Positions 28,311 to 37,859 of a stretch of 64,000 nucleotides of DNA are shown in pieces; within the stretch, counting starts at the first letter, position 1, and every line of letters begins with the position of its first letter. This stretch comes from Paramoeba atlantica (taxonomy: Eukaryota; Discosea). The notes under the pieces are model-generated. The model saw only the letters and a list, made by a program, of their open reading frames with translations, was not told the origin of the DNA and did no database searches. The position numbers and the translations under genes are program-made. Location of the stretch: assembly GCA_977017575.1 (NCBI GenBank), contig CDRNVI010000008.1:186001-250000 (forward strand), written 5' to 3'.

Positions 28311-31300
28311 CATGTACCTTTAGGGGATGCGAAAAATATGATTCATACATCGCAATCCAATGCACGCTTATTACTGAATTACTTCAGAGTGATGTAATTG
28401 TACTGACTCAGTATATCCCACTCCGTCTTAAACACAAAAAAAGCGTTTGCGTAGACTTCTCTTTTATGAATGAAAAGCGTCGTTTTTCAATTCTTTTTGT
28501 CAACAAGCCTTCTTATCAGCCAAAAGTAGCAGCAGTACGTAAAGCATCCAACAAATCTAATTTATTAGGCTTCAGTTTGACTTATCATGATGTAGTTTCC
28601 CTTTTTGACGTCGACGGAAAAGACGGTTATCTTGATGTTTACCTCAACCTTTGTCACAGGAAATATCCCGCAGCATCTTCCTGTCATCAAAACACGGATG
28701 TTAGCTGTTCGGCTTGTCTTGCTGCCAGTATTCTTCCTGATCAATTTCTTCGTGCTGAGCTGCAGGAGTCGTTTAACTTAAAAGACAGAAAGTCATTACT
28801 CGTAACAAAAAAACGCAGATCTGCTTCTAGGCATTCAACAGAGCATGCTCAACGCCACAAAGGCATACTTGCCACATGGAAAACTGGACAAATCGTCATG
28901 TCAACAATCGATTATGTTTCTTCGAATTCAGATTTCTCAGAAAATGTCGCGGTCACAAGTTCTGCTAACGAATCAAGGAATATGCAGGCATCGCAACTGA
29001 CACTTTTCTCTTTATCCTCATTTTATCTTATCTGCTCATGTGTTTCATGCTTTGGTAAATTATCTCATCTGACATCGGAACGACAATCAAAGATAGTTTC
29101 AAAGCCTGCGGTCAGATCAGGGCTGCTACCCCAGCAATCACTTAGCATTCGTGAATCTTTGAAATCATCGCCTTTGTCAAATGTCTCTCTTTCTCGCAAA
29201 GTTGAAATGTCGAATATTTCTTGTCGGGTGATGCTTTCTCTTCAACAAACGGGTCCTGTTTGGAAGACGGCCAAGTTTCATCAAATCGATGCTGTAAATT
29301 TCTGTCTTCGATGTGCATGTACGGACTCACTACGACACGATCTTACAGACGTTTATCTTTCCCATAAACTTTTTATGCATCCTGATGCTCCTAAAGACAA
29401 TTTTCTTTTGATTCATGCTTCAACCTCAAGGAGTGATGCCGAAGTCCGCTCTGATTCAGAGCGAGGCCATAAAGATGACTTGACCAAGAGCCGAAGTTTG
29501 TCGAAGCAAATTGCTGAGGATCTTTTACGTGTTTTCGATTATTCGATATCAGAATCTGCATTTCGTTCAGAGATAAAAAGCAGCGAAGGTACTACAACCG
29601 GAGTACCGAACTTACAAGCCACCACGGAGCATGGATCGAAATTTGCTAAAATTCCTTTCATTTCCTTGCATACTGCTGCACATCATGAACATTGTTGTAG
29701 CCGTGATGCAGTAGAGGTATCCGTGGGCAAGCGATGCACTTCACCTCGTGGTTGCATTTTGGCCGATGAAATGGGATTGGGAAAGACGTTATCTTGTCTT
29801 CTTTTTCTTCATCACACGATTCCCTCTATTTTTTCTAAGGCAATCATTCTGTCTCCACTGTCTGTTCAGGATAATTGGATGCATCAACTTACCTGCTGGT
29901 TTGGAAGTTCCACTTCACTACGAATTCTACGGTATCATGCCTCATCAGAAACGGATTCTGATTTTTCATCCTTTTTTATTGGCTCAAAATTTAACATATT
30001 GTTGATAACGTATGACACCGCTCGATCCAAGCTGTCGAAACTAGCTATCACCAATTGCGATGTATTGGTGTGTGACGAGGCGCATCGATTGAAGAATATG
30101 GGAACACGCACACGTCATGTAATTCAGACCATTCCCTGTCGCTTTCGACTTGCAATCACGGGCACCCCCATGCCAAACCACTCGCGGGAGATCATCTCTT
30201 TGATGTCTTTCATCACAGAATATACACTGGTCGAAAACCTGGAACGACTTTCCGAGGATCATATTCGCATGCTACTGAAAAGTTTAATGCTACGAAGGAC
30301 GATGAAATCTGTTTCTAAAGCTGAAGAAATGTTAGCCAAAAATAATATTATTGAAGCTCCGCTCTTAAGTGATGGCTGTGAGAATTCGCACAATGCTAGT
30401 CGTCGTGGTGGAACAAGTGTGCCAAACGGCTCAACTAAAGATTCTCCAACCTCTTCATCCGGTCTTCCTTGCTGTACTATTCATTTTGTTTCTTGTCGAA
30501 ATCCGGTTCAAAGTAAAATTTCTCATATCTCAAAAGAAAAGTTGGAAGACAATTCCGGTGACTTTGAAATATCTTCATGGGTGACGACACTCGCAATGGA
30601 TGCTGGCTCTTACGACAACGAACCTTCGTGTGTTGACCCTCTACCGAAAATTCCCGCAGCCAAGTTAAACGCAAAAGACAGGAATACCTCTCGTCTAAGT
30701 CCAATCGAAGTCTCTGCACAGCAATCTCTTTTTGATAAAGATTCATTGAACATAAAATCAGTACACTCTTGTCGACACGACTGCTCTACGAAATTAAACT
30801 TCCTCTCATGCTTCCTTACGTGTTGGATAAACGCTGATGAATTTGCGGAGGAGCAGTTGATCATCGCTTCCTACTCGACCACAGTACTCGATTATGTCGC
30901 ATCTTTCTGTACCTCTAACGGTTATTTATTTTACCGACTTGACGGACAATCCTCACCAACCGTTCGCCAAACTGTACAAAGGCATTTTGGTCCTTTTTCA
31001 AAGCCACAGAAGAATTCGTCTCTCCATCGTAGTGAACAAAATTCTTCCAAGTCATCTTTCATGCAAACAGAACAGCGAAATTGTGTTCGAATTTTGCTCC
31101 TAAGTTGTCTTGCAGGTTCAGAAGGTATCAATTTACAACGGGCTAATCGGCTTGTTTTGATGGATGCCTACTGGAACAGTGCCGCAGAAAAGCAATGCAT
31201 TTCTCGAGTTTGGAGAACGGGGCAAAAGAGAAACGTTTATGTCTATCGTCTTTTTCTGAACAACAGTGTGGAGGAGAATCTCTTGAAAATGCAGAATGAC

Positions 31301-31546
31301 AAAGACCAATTGTGGAACAACTTAGTGAGGAATTCGTCACTAAATGTTCAAAATCCTAATTTCTCAATGGCAGATATTGAGTCTAGCGATGCCCTTTTGG
31401 TTTCAATTGTCCAAGCTTCCTTTCCTTCGAAGCTAGAGAATTCTGGCATGCAGGCATACTCAACTTTTCAAAACAAAAGCATTAATTTGACAATTTCGAT
31501 CTTTGCTTCTCAAATTACTTCTTATAAAACATTCGAATCATTGTGA
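28283..31546 (+). CDS. SNF2-family ATPase, RAD54-like
   Basis: 1087 residues from ATG 28283. The first codons lie in a repeat, so ATG 28466 (MNEKRRFSILF) may be the real start. The Q-like segment KFHQIDAVNFCLR precedes a long insert. Then Walker A ADEMGLGKT (about 29765-29790), ILSPLSVQDNW, DEAHRLKN (about 30074), and ITGTPMPNHSREI (motif III). In the second lobe: YFRLDG-like YRLDGQSS, LAGSEGINLQRANRLVLMD, and SRVWRTGQKRNVYVYRL (motif VI). The last blocks are closest to RAD54 (ARVWRDGQKK-CYIYRL). RAD54 proteins remodel chromatin and drive strand exchange in homologous recombination. A 150-residue Ser-rich insert sits between the lobes. ERCC6-like or ATRX-like members are alternatives. Confidence 0.75.
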   Translation: MSPPGLHTCTCTFRGCEKYDSYIAIQCTLITELLQSDVIVLTQYIPLRLKHKKSVCVDFSFMNEKRRFSILFVNKPSYQPKVAAVRKASNKSNLLGFSLTYHDVVSLFDVDGKDGYLDVYLNLCHRKYPAASSCHQNTDVSCSACLAASILPDQFLRAELQESFNLKDRKSLLVTKKRRSASRHSTEHAQRHKGILATWKTGQIVMSTIDYVSSNSDFSENVAVTSSANESRNMQASQLTLFSLSSFYLICSCVSCFGKLSHLTSERQSKIVSKPAVRSGLLPQQSLSIRESLKSSPLSNVSLSRKVEMSNISCRVMLSLQQTGPVWKTAKFHQIDAVNFCLRCACTDSLRHDLTDVYLSHKLFMHPDAPKDNFLLIHASTSRSDAEVRSDSERGHKDDLTKSRSLSKQIAEDLLRVFDYSISESAFRSEIKSSEGTTTGVPNLQATTEHGSKFAKIPFISLHTAAHHEHCCSRDAVEVSVGKRCTSPRGCILADEMGLGKTLSCLLFLHHTIPSIFSKAIILSPLSVQDNWMHQLTCWFGSSTSLRILRYHASSETDSDFSSFFIGSKFNILLITYDTARSKLSKLAITNCDVLVCDEAHRLKNMGTRTRHVIQTIPCRFRLAITGTPMPNHSREIISLMSFITEYTLVENLERLSEDHIRMLLKSLMLRRTMKSVSKAEEMLAKNNIIEAPLLSDGCENSHNASRRGGTSVPNGSTKDSPTSSSGLPCCTIHFVSCRNPVQSKISHISKEKLEDNSGDFEISSWVTTLAMDAGSYDNEPSCVDPLPKIPAAKLNAKDRNTSRLSPIEVSAQQSLFDKDSLNIKSVHSCRHDCSTKLNFLSCFLTCWINADEFAEEQLIIASYSTTVLDYVASFCTSNGYLFYRLDGQSSPTVRQTVQRHFGPFSKPQKNSSLHRSEQNSSKSSFMQTEQRNCVRILLLSCLAGSEGINLQRANRLVLMDAYWNSAAEKQCISRVWRTGQKRNVYVYRLFLNNSVEENLLKMQNDKDQLWNNLVRNSSLNVQNPNFSMADIESSDALLVSIVQASFPSKLENSGMQAYSTFQNKSINLTISIFASQITSYKTFESL

Positions 31547-32013
31547 TCAGTATTTCTGTATTGTAAGTTCGTCTTTAAATGCTATCTTTTCGTCTTTATG
31601 CAGTTAAGGATGGCTTGTCAGTCAAGGTTTTTATGCTTTTAACCTTGCGAATCTTTGTTTTCTTTCGTTCCGTCATTTTCACTGTGTACTACGCTGTACT
31701 TGCCTGTTCATAGTTCATTTCCTTGTTCTTTTTCTACCTTCTATAGTTGCTTGTACTTCTATAGTTGACTGTACTTGCCTGTTCATAATTCATTTCTTTT
31801 TTCTTTTTATTCCTATAGTTGATTGTTTTTATTTTATTAATGCGATAAAATGACTTCACCCTAATACAGGTTCTTCGCTCTATTACATTTCTGCTTCCCT
31901 CAGCAACTTCATACAAGTTTATATGCTCTATGGCTATTGAAGTCTATAAAAAGATTTTTTAGAATATTTATTCGTTTCTTTGTTTTTCATCCTTGCCTCA
32001 TGTATTTATTTTG
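31547..32013. other. Intergenic spacer with an imperfect ~75-bp tandem duplication
   Basis: TGTACTTGCCTGTTCATAGTTCATTTC near 31696 and TGTACTTGCCTGTTCATAATTCATTTC near 31770 begin adjacent units that also share CTATAGTTG. A four-codon frame (32000-32014) ends in TGATG, overlapping the DHX8 start. Confidence 0.55.
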
Positions 32014-34983
32014 ATGTCAGTACCGGAACTAATTCGTCTCTCCTGCTTAAACGACATTTGCATCCTTGTTTCCAAGGGCACAGGCGAGGCACAAACACTT
32101 CACGTTTCTAAATTACTTTTATCAGTGCTGGAAAAATGCAACACAATTGATAGCTTTCTCACTGAAATTCGCAAACTCGACGAAGATTTTCCCGAATCAA
32201 TTTTGGAAAATGCTTATGCGCTGGCCAAGCCTCGTTTACAGCTCTGTTCTACTGTAGAAGATGACATCACAACGCTCATGTTACCAAATAAGAACACAGA
32301 CAAAATATCCTATGACACGTTACTTAATAATTTGATTTACGCTGATATTAAAGTGTTGGAAACTTTTAGTTTGGATGGCCAAGGAGAGCACAATCCATTT
32401 TCGGCATTAAAGGAACTTTCCGAACGCGAAGAAAAGCTATTGTTTCCTATCCGCTCAGAGTTTAAGACTTCCGAAGAGAATCAATTCGTCCTACAACAAA
32501 TACGAAAAACAGATTCAACTCAAAATTTATTTTCGGATTCTCTTCTTCCAGCACAAGAATCTAGAGCAGTCGCATCTGATTTCAACGCCGAAATGGAGGA
32601 ACAAGAAATCAAAATAAGCATACAATTACCGAAGTTTCTTCACTCTGAAATGTCCGAAGAAAGTTCTTACTCAGACTTCCTTCCTCACCATTCTTCTCTT
32701 CTGAACGAAAACTCTTCTGGCAATTTATCTTCTTTGATCGACTCTCAACGCAACATTTATAAAGAAAAACGTGAAATACGAAGCGCTGACCAACGAGAAA
32801 ATACTGAATCAAATTTTCTAACTCTTTCCGAAACCGAGGCTCCAAAAATAACCAGCAGTGCTGCACATCAGAACGCCAACCTTTCTCTAGAATCCCAACG
32901 ACAATCCCTCAAAATTTACGACCTCAAACACGAACTGCTCGACGCTGTTGCGAGGAATAAAGTCCTCATTCTTATCGGAGAAACCGGAAGCGGAAAGACC
33001 ACGCAACTCACACAATACTTAGCCGAGTCCGGATACACCACACCCCAGCAACCTAAAACATCCCAAGAAGACACGGAACAAAAGTCTTCTTCAGCGACCC
33101 CTCACCTCTCAAAGCGTATCATCGGTTGCACCCAACCTCGACGACTTCCCACACGTAGTGTTGCGGAACGCGTCGCATTGGAGTACGGCTGTGCGCTCGG
33201 GGAAGATGTTGGCTACGCAGTTCGCTTTGAAGACGTCACCTCCGAGAACCGCACGGTCATTAAATACATGACAGATGGTATTCTGCTCCGTGAGGCGCTG
33301 TCCGATCCGACGTTTTCGAAATATAGTGTCATTATCCTGGACGAGGCCCACGAACGCAATATCAACACCGATGTGCTGCTTGGTCTGCTAAAACAGGCGC
33401 AAGAGTTGCAGTCGTTTAAGCTTATTATCACAAGCGCCACCATGAATGTCGGAAAGTTTTCTCAGTTTTTTAATGACGCAGAGGTTTTTCGCATCACTGG
33501 AAGGTCTTATCCGGTTGAACTGGTGTATTTAAAAGACCCCATTCCCGCCTCTGCGTCGTATGTCTTCGAAGCCGTTAAACAAGTCATGTCGATTCATCTC
33601 AACGAGGAGTCCGGAGACGTGCTTCTGTTTCTCCCGGGCAAGGAAGAAATTGAAGACGCCGCGGAACGACTTCGAAATTGGTCCCAAACGCTTCCCCCCT
33701 CTTTTTTGCAAATGCAACTACACTCCATTTACGCTTCGCTCCCTTCTGAAATCCAATCAAGGGTTTTTTCCTCGACCCCCGAAGGGACACGAAAAATTGT
33801 GATATCAACCAATCTTGCGGAGACGAGTGTCACGATCGACGGGATACGGTACGTTGTAGACTGTGGCGTGTTCAAACAAAAAGTGTTCCACCCAAGTTCT
33901 GGGATAGAGGTTCTTCGTGTGTCTCCGATCAGTCAGGCGCAGGCTAATCAACGCGCAGGACGCTCCGGACGAACGGCTCCCGGGAAATGTTTCCGCATGT
34001 ACACTGAGGAGACATTTGCTCATGAAATGTTACCTGAGAGTGTTCCAGAGATACAGCGTAGCAATCTGTGTCACGTTGTGCTTACGATGAAGGCTGCCGG
34101 GGTGATTGACGTGCTCGGATTTCAATTTCTAGATCCTCCCGCACGGGTCTTGCTGATTGATGCACTTCATAAGTTGTACTTGCTGGGTGCATTAGACACG
34201 GATGGACTTCTCACACCATTGGGTCGCCGGATGTCGGAATATCCGCTCGATCCCTCATTAAGCGTTGTGTTGCTTGCCTCTCATGCCTTGTACTGTGCAA
34301 GCGAGGCCCTTACCATACTTTCTCTGTTGAACTCCGATGAGCTATTTTATCGTCCAAAAGCACGTGCAGCCGAGGCTGATGCATGTCACTTACGGTTTCA
34401 TCGCCCAGATGGAGATCATTTGACAATGTTACGCATATACAATTTGTGGAGCTCTAGAAACTATGATAGGTCATGGTGTCGTTCGAACTTTTTGAACTAT
34501 CGATCTCTGATGTATGCCAAAGACGTGCGCGGTGAGCTTTCCCGCATGATGCAACGTCAAGGATTGGAAATACAAGACGTAAATAACAACGAAATTAGCG
34601 AATCTCTCTCTAGGCGGATACGACAGGCTTTTACGGCAGGTTTTTTTATGAGCGTCGCCCGAAAAACACCTGAAGGCTATAAAAAATTGCAAGATCGTGA
34701 AGTGGTCCGTGTTTTTCCCAGTAGTTCAATGATGAACTCTTCTTCCCCCTGGGTGCTATATCACTCGTCGACCCTAACTTCACACGAGTATATTCGCATT
34801 GTTAGTCCTATCCATCCTCAGTGGTTGTTGGCTGCCGCTCCCGGATACTATCGCGAAATTACTTCTGAAGAGTTATTGGGAATTCGAAAGGATGAACGTC
34901 TAGATCCCTTATTCGGTAGAAATCGTGCACCTGATGATTGGAGGTTTTCTCGGCACTACCGAAAATACAGGAAACACAGATGA
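32014..34983 (+). CDS. DHX8: DEAH-box spliceosomal helicase, DHX8/Prp22-like
   Basis: 989 residues from ATG 32014. The N-terminal 60 residues (KLLLSVLEKCNTIDSFLTE) match the helical domain at the start of DHX8. Walker A GETGSGKTT is at about 322, DEAH at 443, SAT at about 474, ATNxAETSxT-like ISTNLAETSVTIDG at about 605, QRAGRSGR at about 646, then winged-helix, ratchet and OB regions ending VLYHSSTLTSHEYIR. The tail RLDPLFGRNRAPDDWRFSRHYRKYR is close to the DHX8/Prp22 C-terminus, unlike DHX16 or DHX38. Prp22 releases spliced mRNA from the spliceosome. The usual S1 RNA-binding domain and RS-like region are not visible; residues 70-290 are acidic and low-complexity. Confidence 0.85.
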   Translation: MSVPELIRLSCLNDICILVSKGTGEAQTLHVSKLLLSVLEKCNTIDSFLTEIRKLDEDFPESILENAYALAKPRLQLCSTVEDDITTLMLPNKNTDKISYDTLLNNLIYADIKVLETFSLDGQGEHNPFSALKELSEREEKLLFPIRSEFKTSEENQFVLQQIRKTDSTQNLFSDSLLPAQESRAVASDFNAEMEEQEIKISIQLPKFLHSEMSEESSYSDFLPHHSSLLNENSSGNLSSLIDSQRNIYKEKREIRSADQRENTESNFLTLSETEAPKITSSAAHQNANLSLESQRQSLKIYDLKHELLDAVARNKVLILIGETGSGKTTQLTQYLAESGYTTPQQPKTSQEDTEQKSSSATPHLSKRIIGCTQPRRLPTRSVAERVALEYGCALGEDVGYAVRFEDVTSENRTVIKYMTDGILLREALSDPTFSKYSVIILDEAHERNINTDVLLGLLKQAQELQSFKLIITSATMNVGKFSQFFNDAEVFRITGRSYPVELVYLKDPIPASASYVFEAVKQVMSIHLNEESGDVLLFLPGKEEIEDAAERLRNWSQTLPPSFLQMQLHSIYASLPSEIQSRVFSSTPEGTRKIVISTNLAETSVTIDGIRYVVDCGVFKQKVFHPSSGIEVLRVSPISQAQANQRAGRSGRTAPGKCFRMYTEETFAHEMLPESVPEIQRSNLCHVVLTMKAAGVIDVLGFQFLDPPARVLLIDALHKLYLLGALDTDGLLTPLGRRMSEYPLDPSLSVVLLASHALYCASEALTILSLLNSDELFYRPKARAAEADACHLRFHRPDGDHLTMLRIYNLWSSRNYDRSWCRSNFLNYRSLMYAKDVRGELSRMMQRQGLEIQDVNNNEISESLSRRIRQAFTAGFFMSVARKTPEGYKKLQDREVVRVFPSSSMMNSSSPWVLYHSSTLTSHEYIRIVSPIHPQWLLAAAPGYYREITSEELLGIRKDERLDPLFGRNRAPDDWRFSRHYRKYRKHR

Positions 34984-35155
34984 GGAGTTCAGGTTTTTTT
35001 GTACACGTCCTTTTACTTGTGCTTCTCTATCATTTCACAAATTTTCGTATAAAAGAGGCTTATCAGTATCTCTGATTTCCTATTGTAAGTTACAGTAACT
35101 TCCACTTTAATGGAGGTTTACACGCCATGTTTCAATCTAAACTACCTTAACCTAC

Positions 35156-36940
35156 ATGCATTCCAACGGACTTTCTTTCATACCCACCCTACACGAACAC
35201 TATTTTCCTACACCCTATCTCTTCCCCCACCACACCCCCTCCATGCACCGCCTTTCCCGTTTTCGCTACGGTTTCTCTACCACCACGATCCAACAACCCT
35301 CTCCAACAACCCTCTCCAAAACCCTCTTCCCCCTTCAACCCCCCACCACCCCCTCCTCCTCCTTTTCTATCCTCTCCCTTTCCATCTCCCCCCTTACCCT
35401 CTCCCACCCTCTCTCCCCTATCCCCCCCACCATCCCTTCCCCCACCATCTCTTCCCCCGCCTGCCTCTTCCCCCCCTCCCCCCTCCTGCTCTCCCCTCAC
35501 CGTGCCTTCACCACCTCCCCCTCCCCTTCCTCTCTCCTCTCCGGCGGCCTCTCCGCGCGCTCCGTCGCCTCCGAGGCCGCGCGCATGAAGTCCGCCCACA
35601 CCGCCTCCCCCTCCCCCGCGCTCGCGCAGCAAGCCCGGCGCCTGCTGCTCTCCGCGGCCCTGGACGTCGGTCCCCAGATCGAGGGCCGGGAGGTCAGCGC
35701 GATTCTCAGTGCCGCGACCTACTTTGGCCTCGGCAACGACTGCGGGGTGGTGCGGCAGGCGGTGGTGTGGTGTAAGAAGTTTGAACGGGAGATCATGCCC
35801 GAGAGTATGGGGCCGGTGGTGATGGCGTGTGCGGCGCTCGGGGATACGGTGAGTATGGAGGTGGTGTCGATGTTGAGTATTCGTGCGATGCGAATGTCGC
35901 GGTATTTGGATAGTAAGGCGGTGACGCATTTGATTGCGGCATTTGCCGAGGCGGGGGTGTTTCAGGATAAGTTAGCGTTGTATATGACACGGCGGTTTGT
36001 GACGTTGGGGAAAATTGGGGAGTTTAATGCGAAGCAGTTGGTGGTAATTATTGGTGGCTTGGCGAAGTCGCGGTACCATAATATTCACATTCGCAACGTG
36101 ATTAGCCGCCGGATATCGTACCTCCGAGAGCAGTTTAAAGTGACCGAACTTGTGCCGCTTGTGGTTGGCATTGCTCGTCTGCGCATCAAAGAGGAAAAAA
36201 TTATCAAAAAACTTGCTGCTAAATCAGTCGAAATAGCAGACCACATGACCTCGACACACGTTTGTACTCTTTTTCAAGCGTTTGCATATTTTGGCGTAAA
36301 GTACGATCAACTATTTGGTGTGCTCACAAACCGTGCTGTCGAGCTTATGGACGAGTTTACGGCCAAACATGTCTCTTTGACTTTGGCATCTTTTCAAAAA
36401 ATTAGCATTTCAAATCCTGAACTATTTGATAATTTGGCGGAGCGAGCGATGTCTGTCATGCAAGATCACGACGCTGCAGACGTTACGCATATATTGAACT
36501 CTTTAGTCCATTTCAGTATTACTGATGAAGAACTTTTGCGTCGACTCGCCGAGCAAAGCATTTCTACAATTGATTGCTTTAACCCACTTCAGCTCACTTC
36601 TTCACTTTATGCATTGGCAAAATTAAATTATCGACATGACGAATATCTCCGCGTTTTCGGTATCAAGATTCTCAATTTTTGTAGCATGATGAATTCTGAT
36701 CAATTGCGCCGCATCTTGTGGGCTTTCGCAAAACTTGAATTTAAAGATAACCAAAAACTTATTCGCATCTTACTCAACAAGGCTTACGCGCTACATTTCG
36801 AGTTCTTTCAGAAATCTGAAAACGCAGAAGAAGTAGAAGAAATTTTTGATGCATTTGGACGTGAATCTTGTCCAGAGCTCTATGATATGTATATCAGTCG
36901 AGGTACAGGTTCTGAGGAAACTCATAAACCCTCCCAGTAG
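35156..36940 (+). CDS. Mitochondrial helical-repeat RNA-binding-type protein
   Basis: 594 residues from ATG 35156. An inner ATG at 35243 begins MHRLSRFRYGFSTTT, which looks like a mitochondrial presequence and may be the true start. Residues 45-140 are Pro/Ser-rich. From about residue 190 to 570 there are about ten alpha-helical repeats of 35-37 residues, e.g. DNLAERAMSVMQDHDAADVT, HILNSLVHFSITDEELLRRL and LTSSLYALAKLNYRHDEYL. This resembles the repeats of FASTK, OPR and heptatricopeptide families that handle organelle RNA. No RAP domain is seen at the C-terminus. Composition shifts from C-rich through GC-rich and G-rich to AT-rich along the gene. Confidence 0.65.
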   Translation: MHSNGLSFIPTLHEHYFPTPYLFPHHTPSMHRLSRFRYGFSTTTIQQPSPTTLSKTLFPLQPPTTPSSSFSILSLSISPLTLSHPLSPIPPTIPSPTISSPACLFPPSPLLLSPHRAFTTSPSPSSLLSGGLSARSVASEAARMKSAHTASPSPALAQQARRLLLSAALDVGPQIEGREVSAILSAATYFGLGNDCGVVRQAVVWCKKFEREIMPESMGPVVMACAALGDTVSMEVVSMLSIRAMRMSRYLDSKAVTHLIAAFAEAGVFQDKLALYMTRRFVTLGKIGEFNAKQLVVIIGGLAKSRYHNIHIRNVISRRISYLREQFKVTELVPLVVGIARLRIKEEKIIKKLAAKSVEIADHMTSTHVCTLFQAFAYFGVKYDQLFGVLTNRAVELMDEFTAKHVSLTLASFQKISISNPELFDNLAERAMSVMQDHDAADVTHILNSLVHFSITDEELLRRLAEQSISTIDCFNPLQLTSSLYALAKLNYRHDEYLRVFGIKILNFCSMMNSDQLRRILWAFAKLEFKDNQKLIRILLNKAYALHFEFFQKSENAEEVEEIFDAFGRESCPELYDMYISRGTGSEETHKPSQ

Positions 36941-37325
36941 AAATAAAGAGTTAACAAATTCATACCGATTGTTCTTTGACGCAAGACGTTAAACTAGAAT
37001 TTTCGTATTGAATTTTTTTCAGTATAGAGCCCTCGGTCCAATTAATGCTAACTCCCCCCTGCGCGCATTACTTACTGTGAAAACATTAATTACATACCCC
37101 TGCCGGGTAAATGGGTAATTACCCGGGTAATTTACCCGTTTACCCGCATTTACCCGCCTCACCAGAATTTAGTCCAGCATGCTATTGAATGTCTGTTTTT
37201 TATTAAAATATTTTGTTCTCTGATGTCGTTCGGTTACACGTTTGTACACACTTAATGCTGTTTAGTTTTCACTTCTCAACCCTTCTCCTTTGCTACAACT
37301 TGTCTAAAGAATCACTTCAACTCCT
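36941..37325. other. Intergenic spacer with TTACCCG repeats
   Basis: 385 bp. Positions 37099-37160 hold repeated GGGTAA/TTACCCG motifs that can fold on themselves (GGGTAATTACCC). Otherwise nothing is seen. Confidence 0.5.
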
Positions 37326-37769
37326 ATGACCCGACGCCGAAAGTCTTTTACCCGGCGGGAGACCACACCCGATTTATCCTCCTCAACAGAGTCACAAGGT
37401 GACTCTCCAAAAGAATTTCGCCTTTCACAGGAGAATCGCTATAAAATGAAGGCTTTCCCCAGTCACTTCGCGTTAACCCGGTGGCCCCCTGATTGCTCAC
37501 ACCCCCATGAGGATATCCTAACGGACCTTCTTCATCAGAAGGGTCATTTTGAGTGCACTAAGGAATGATGTGCATTCTCTTCGCACTGCCGCTTCAGAAA
37601 TGTATATCACAAGCGCCGACGAGAGTGTCACGAAGGGAGGAAGCGGGCTAGAGAATCTGAGGAGGAAATGTCACAACGATTTTCCTACTACCTTATACCT
37701 CCCAGTAAGAGATCCCCCAGTAAGAGAGATTTGTCTCGGGCGCCTCCACAGGAGGCGTATATGTCGTAG
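37326..37769 (+). other. Candidate basic RS-rich reading frame with one in-frame TGA
   Basis: ATG 37326 opens 80 codons (MTRRRKSFTRRETTPDL), a TGA at 37566-37568, and then 66 further codons in the same frame to TAG 37767. The second part is also basic and Cys/His/Arg-rich (CAFSSHCRF, HKRRRECHEGRKRARE, SKRSPSKRD). Composition on both sides of the TGA looks alike, suggesting a recent stop or a read-through codon. No family is recognised. The end overlaps the CCCAGTAAGAGAG repeat motif. It sits at the edge of the element-rich block. Confidence 0.35.
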
Positions 37770-37859
37770 GGGGTGGGTGTCCGCACGTCGGGGGCCTTCG
37801 GGGGTTTTCAGTAGAAGAAATAGAACAATTTGTCGAAACCGTTGCGGTAAAAGAGGAAT

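Noticed and set aside
35189-35929. 246-codon - strand frame rich in Gly/Arg/His
   Set aside because: It is opposite the skewed GC part of the helical-repeat gene and has no domain.
37099-37160. TTACCCG repeats as an interstitial telomere
   Set aside because: The unit differs from TTAGGG-type repeats, is irregular and partly palindromic.
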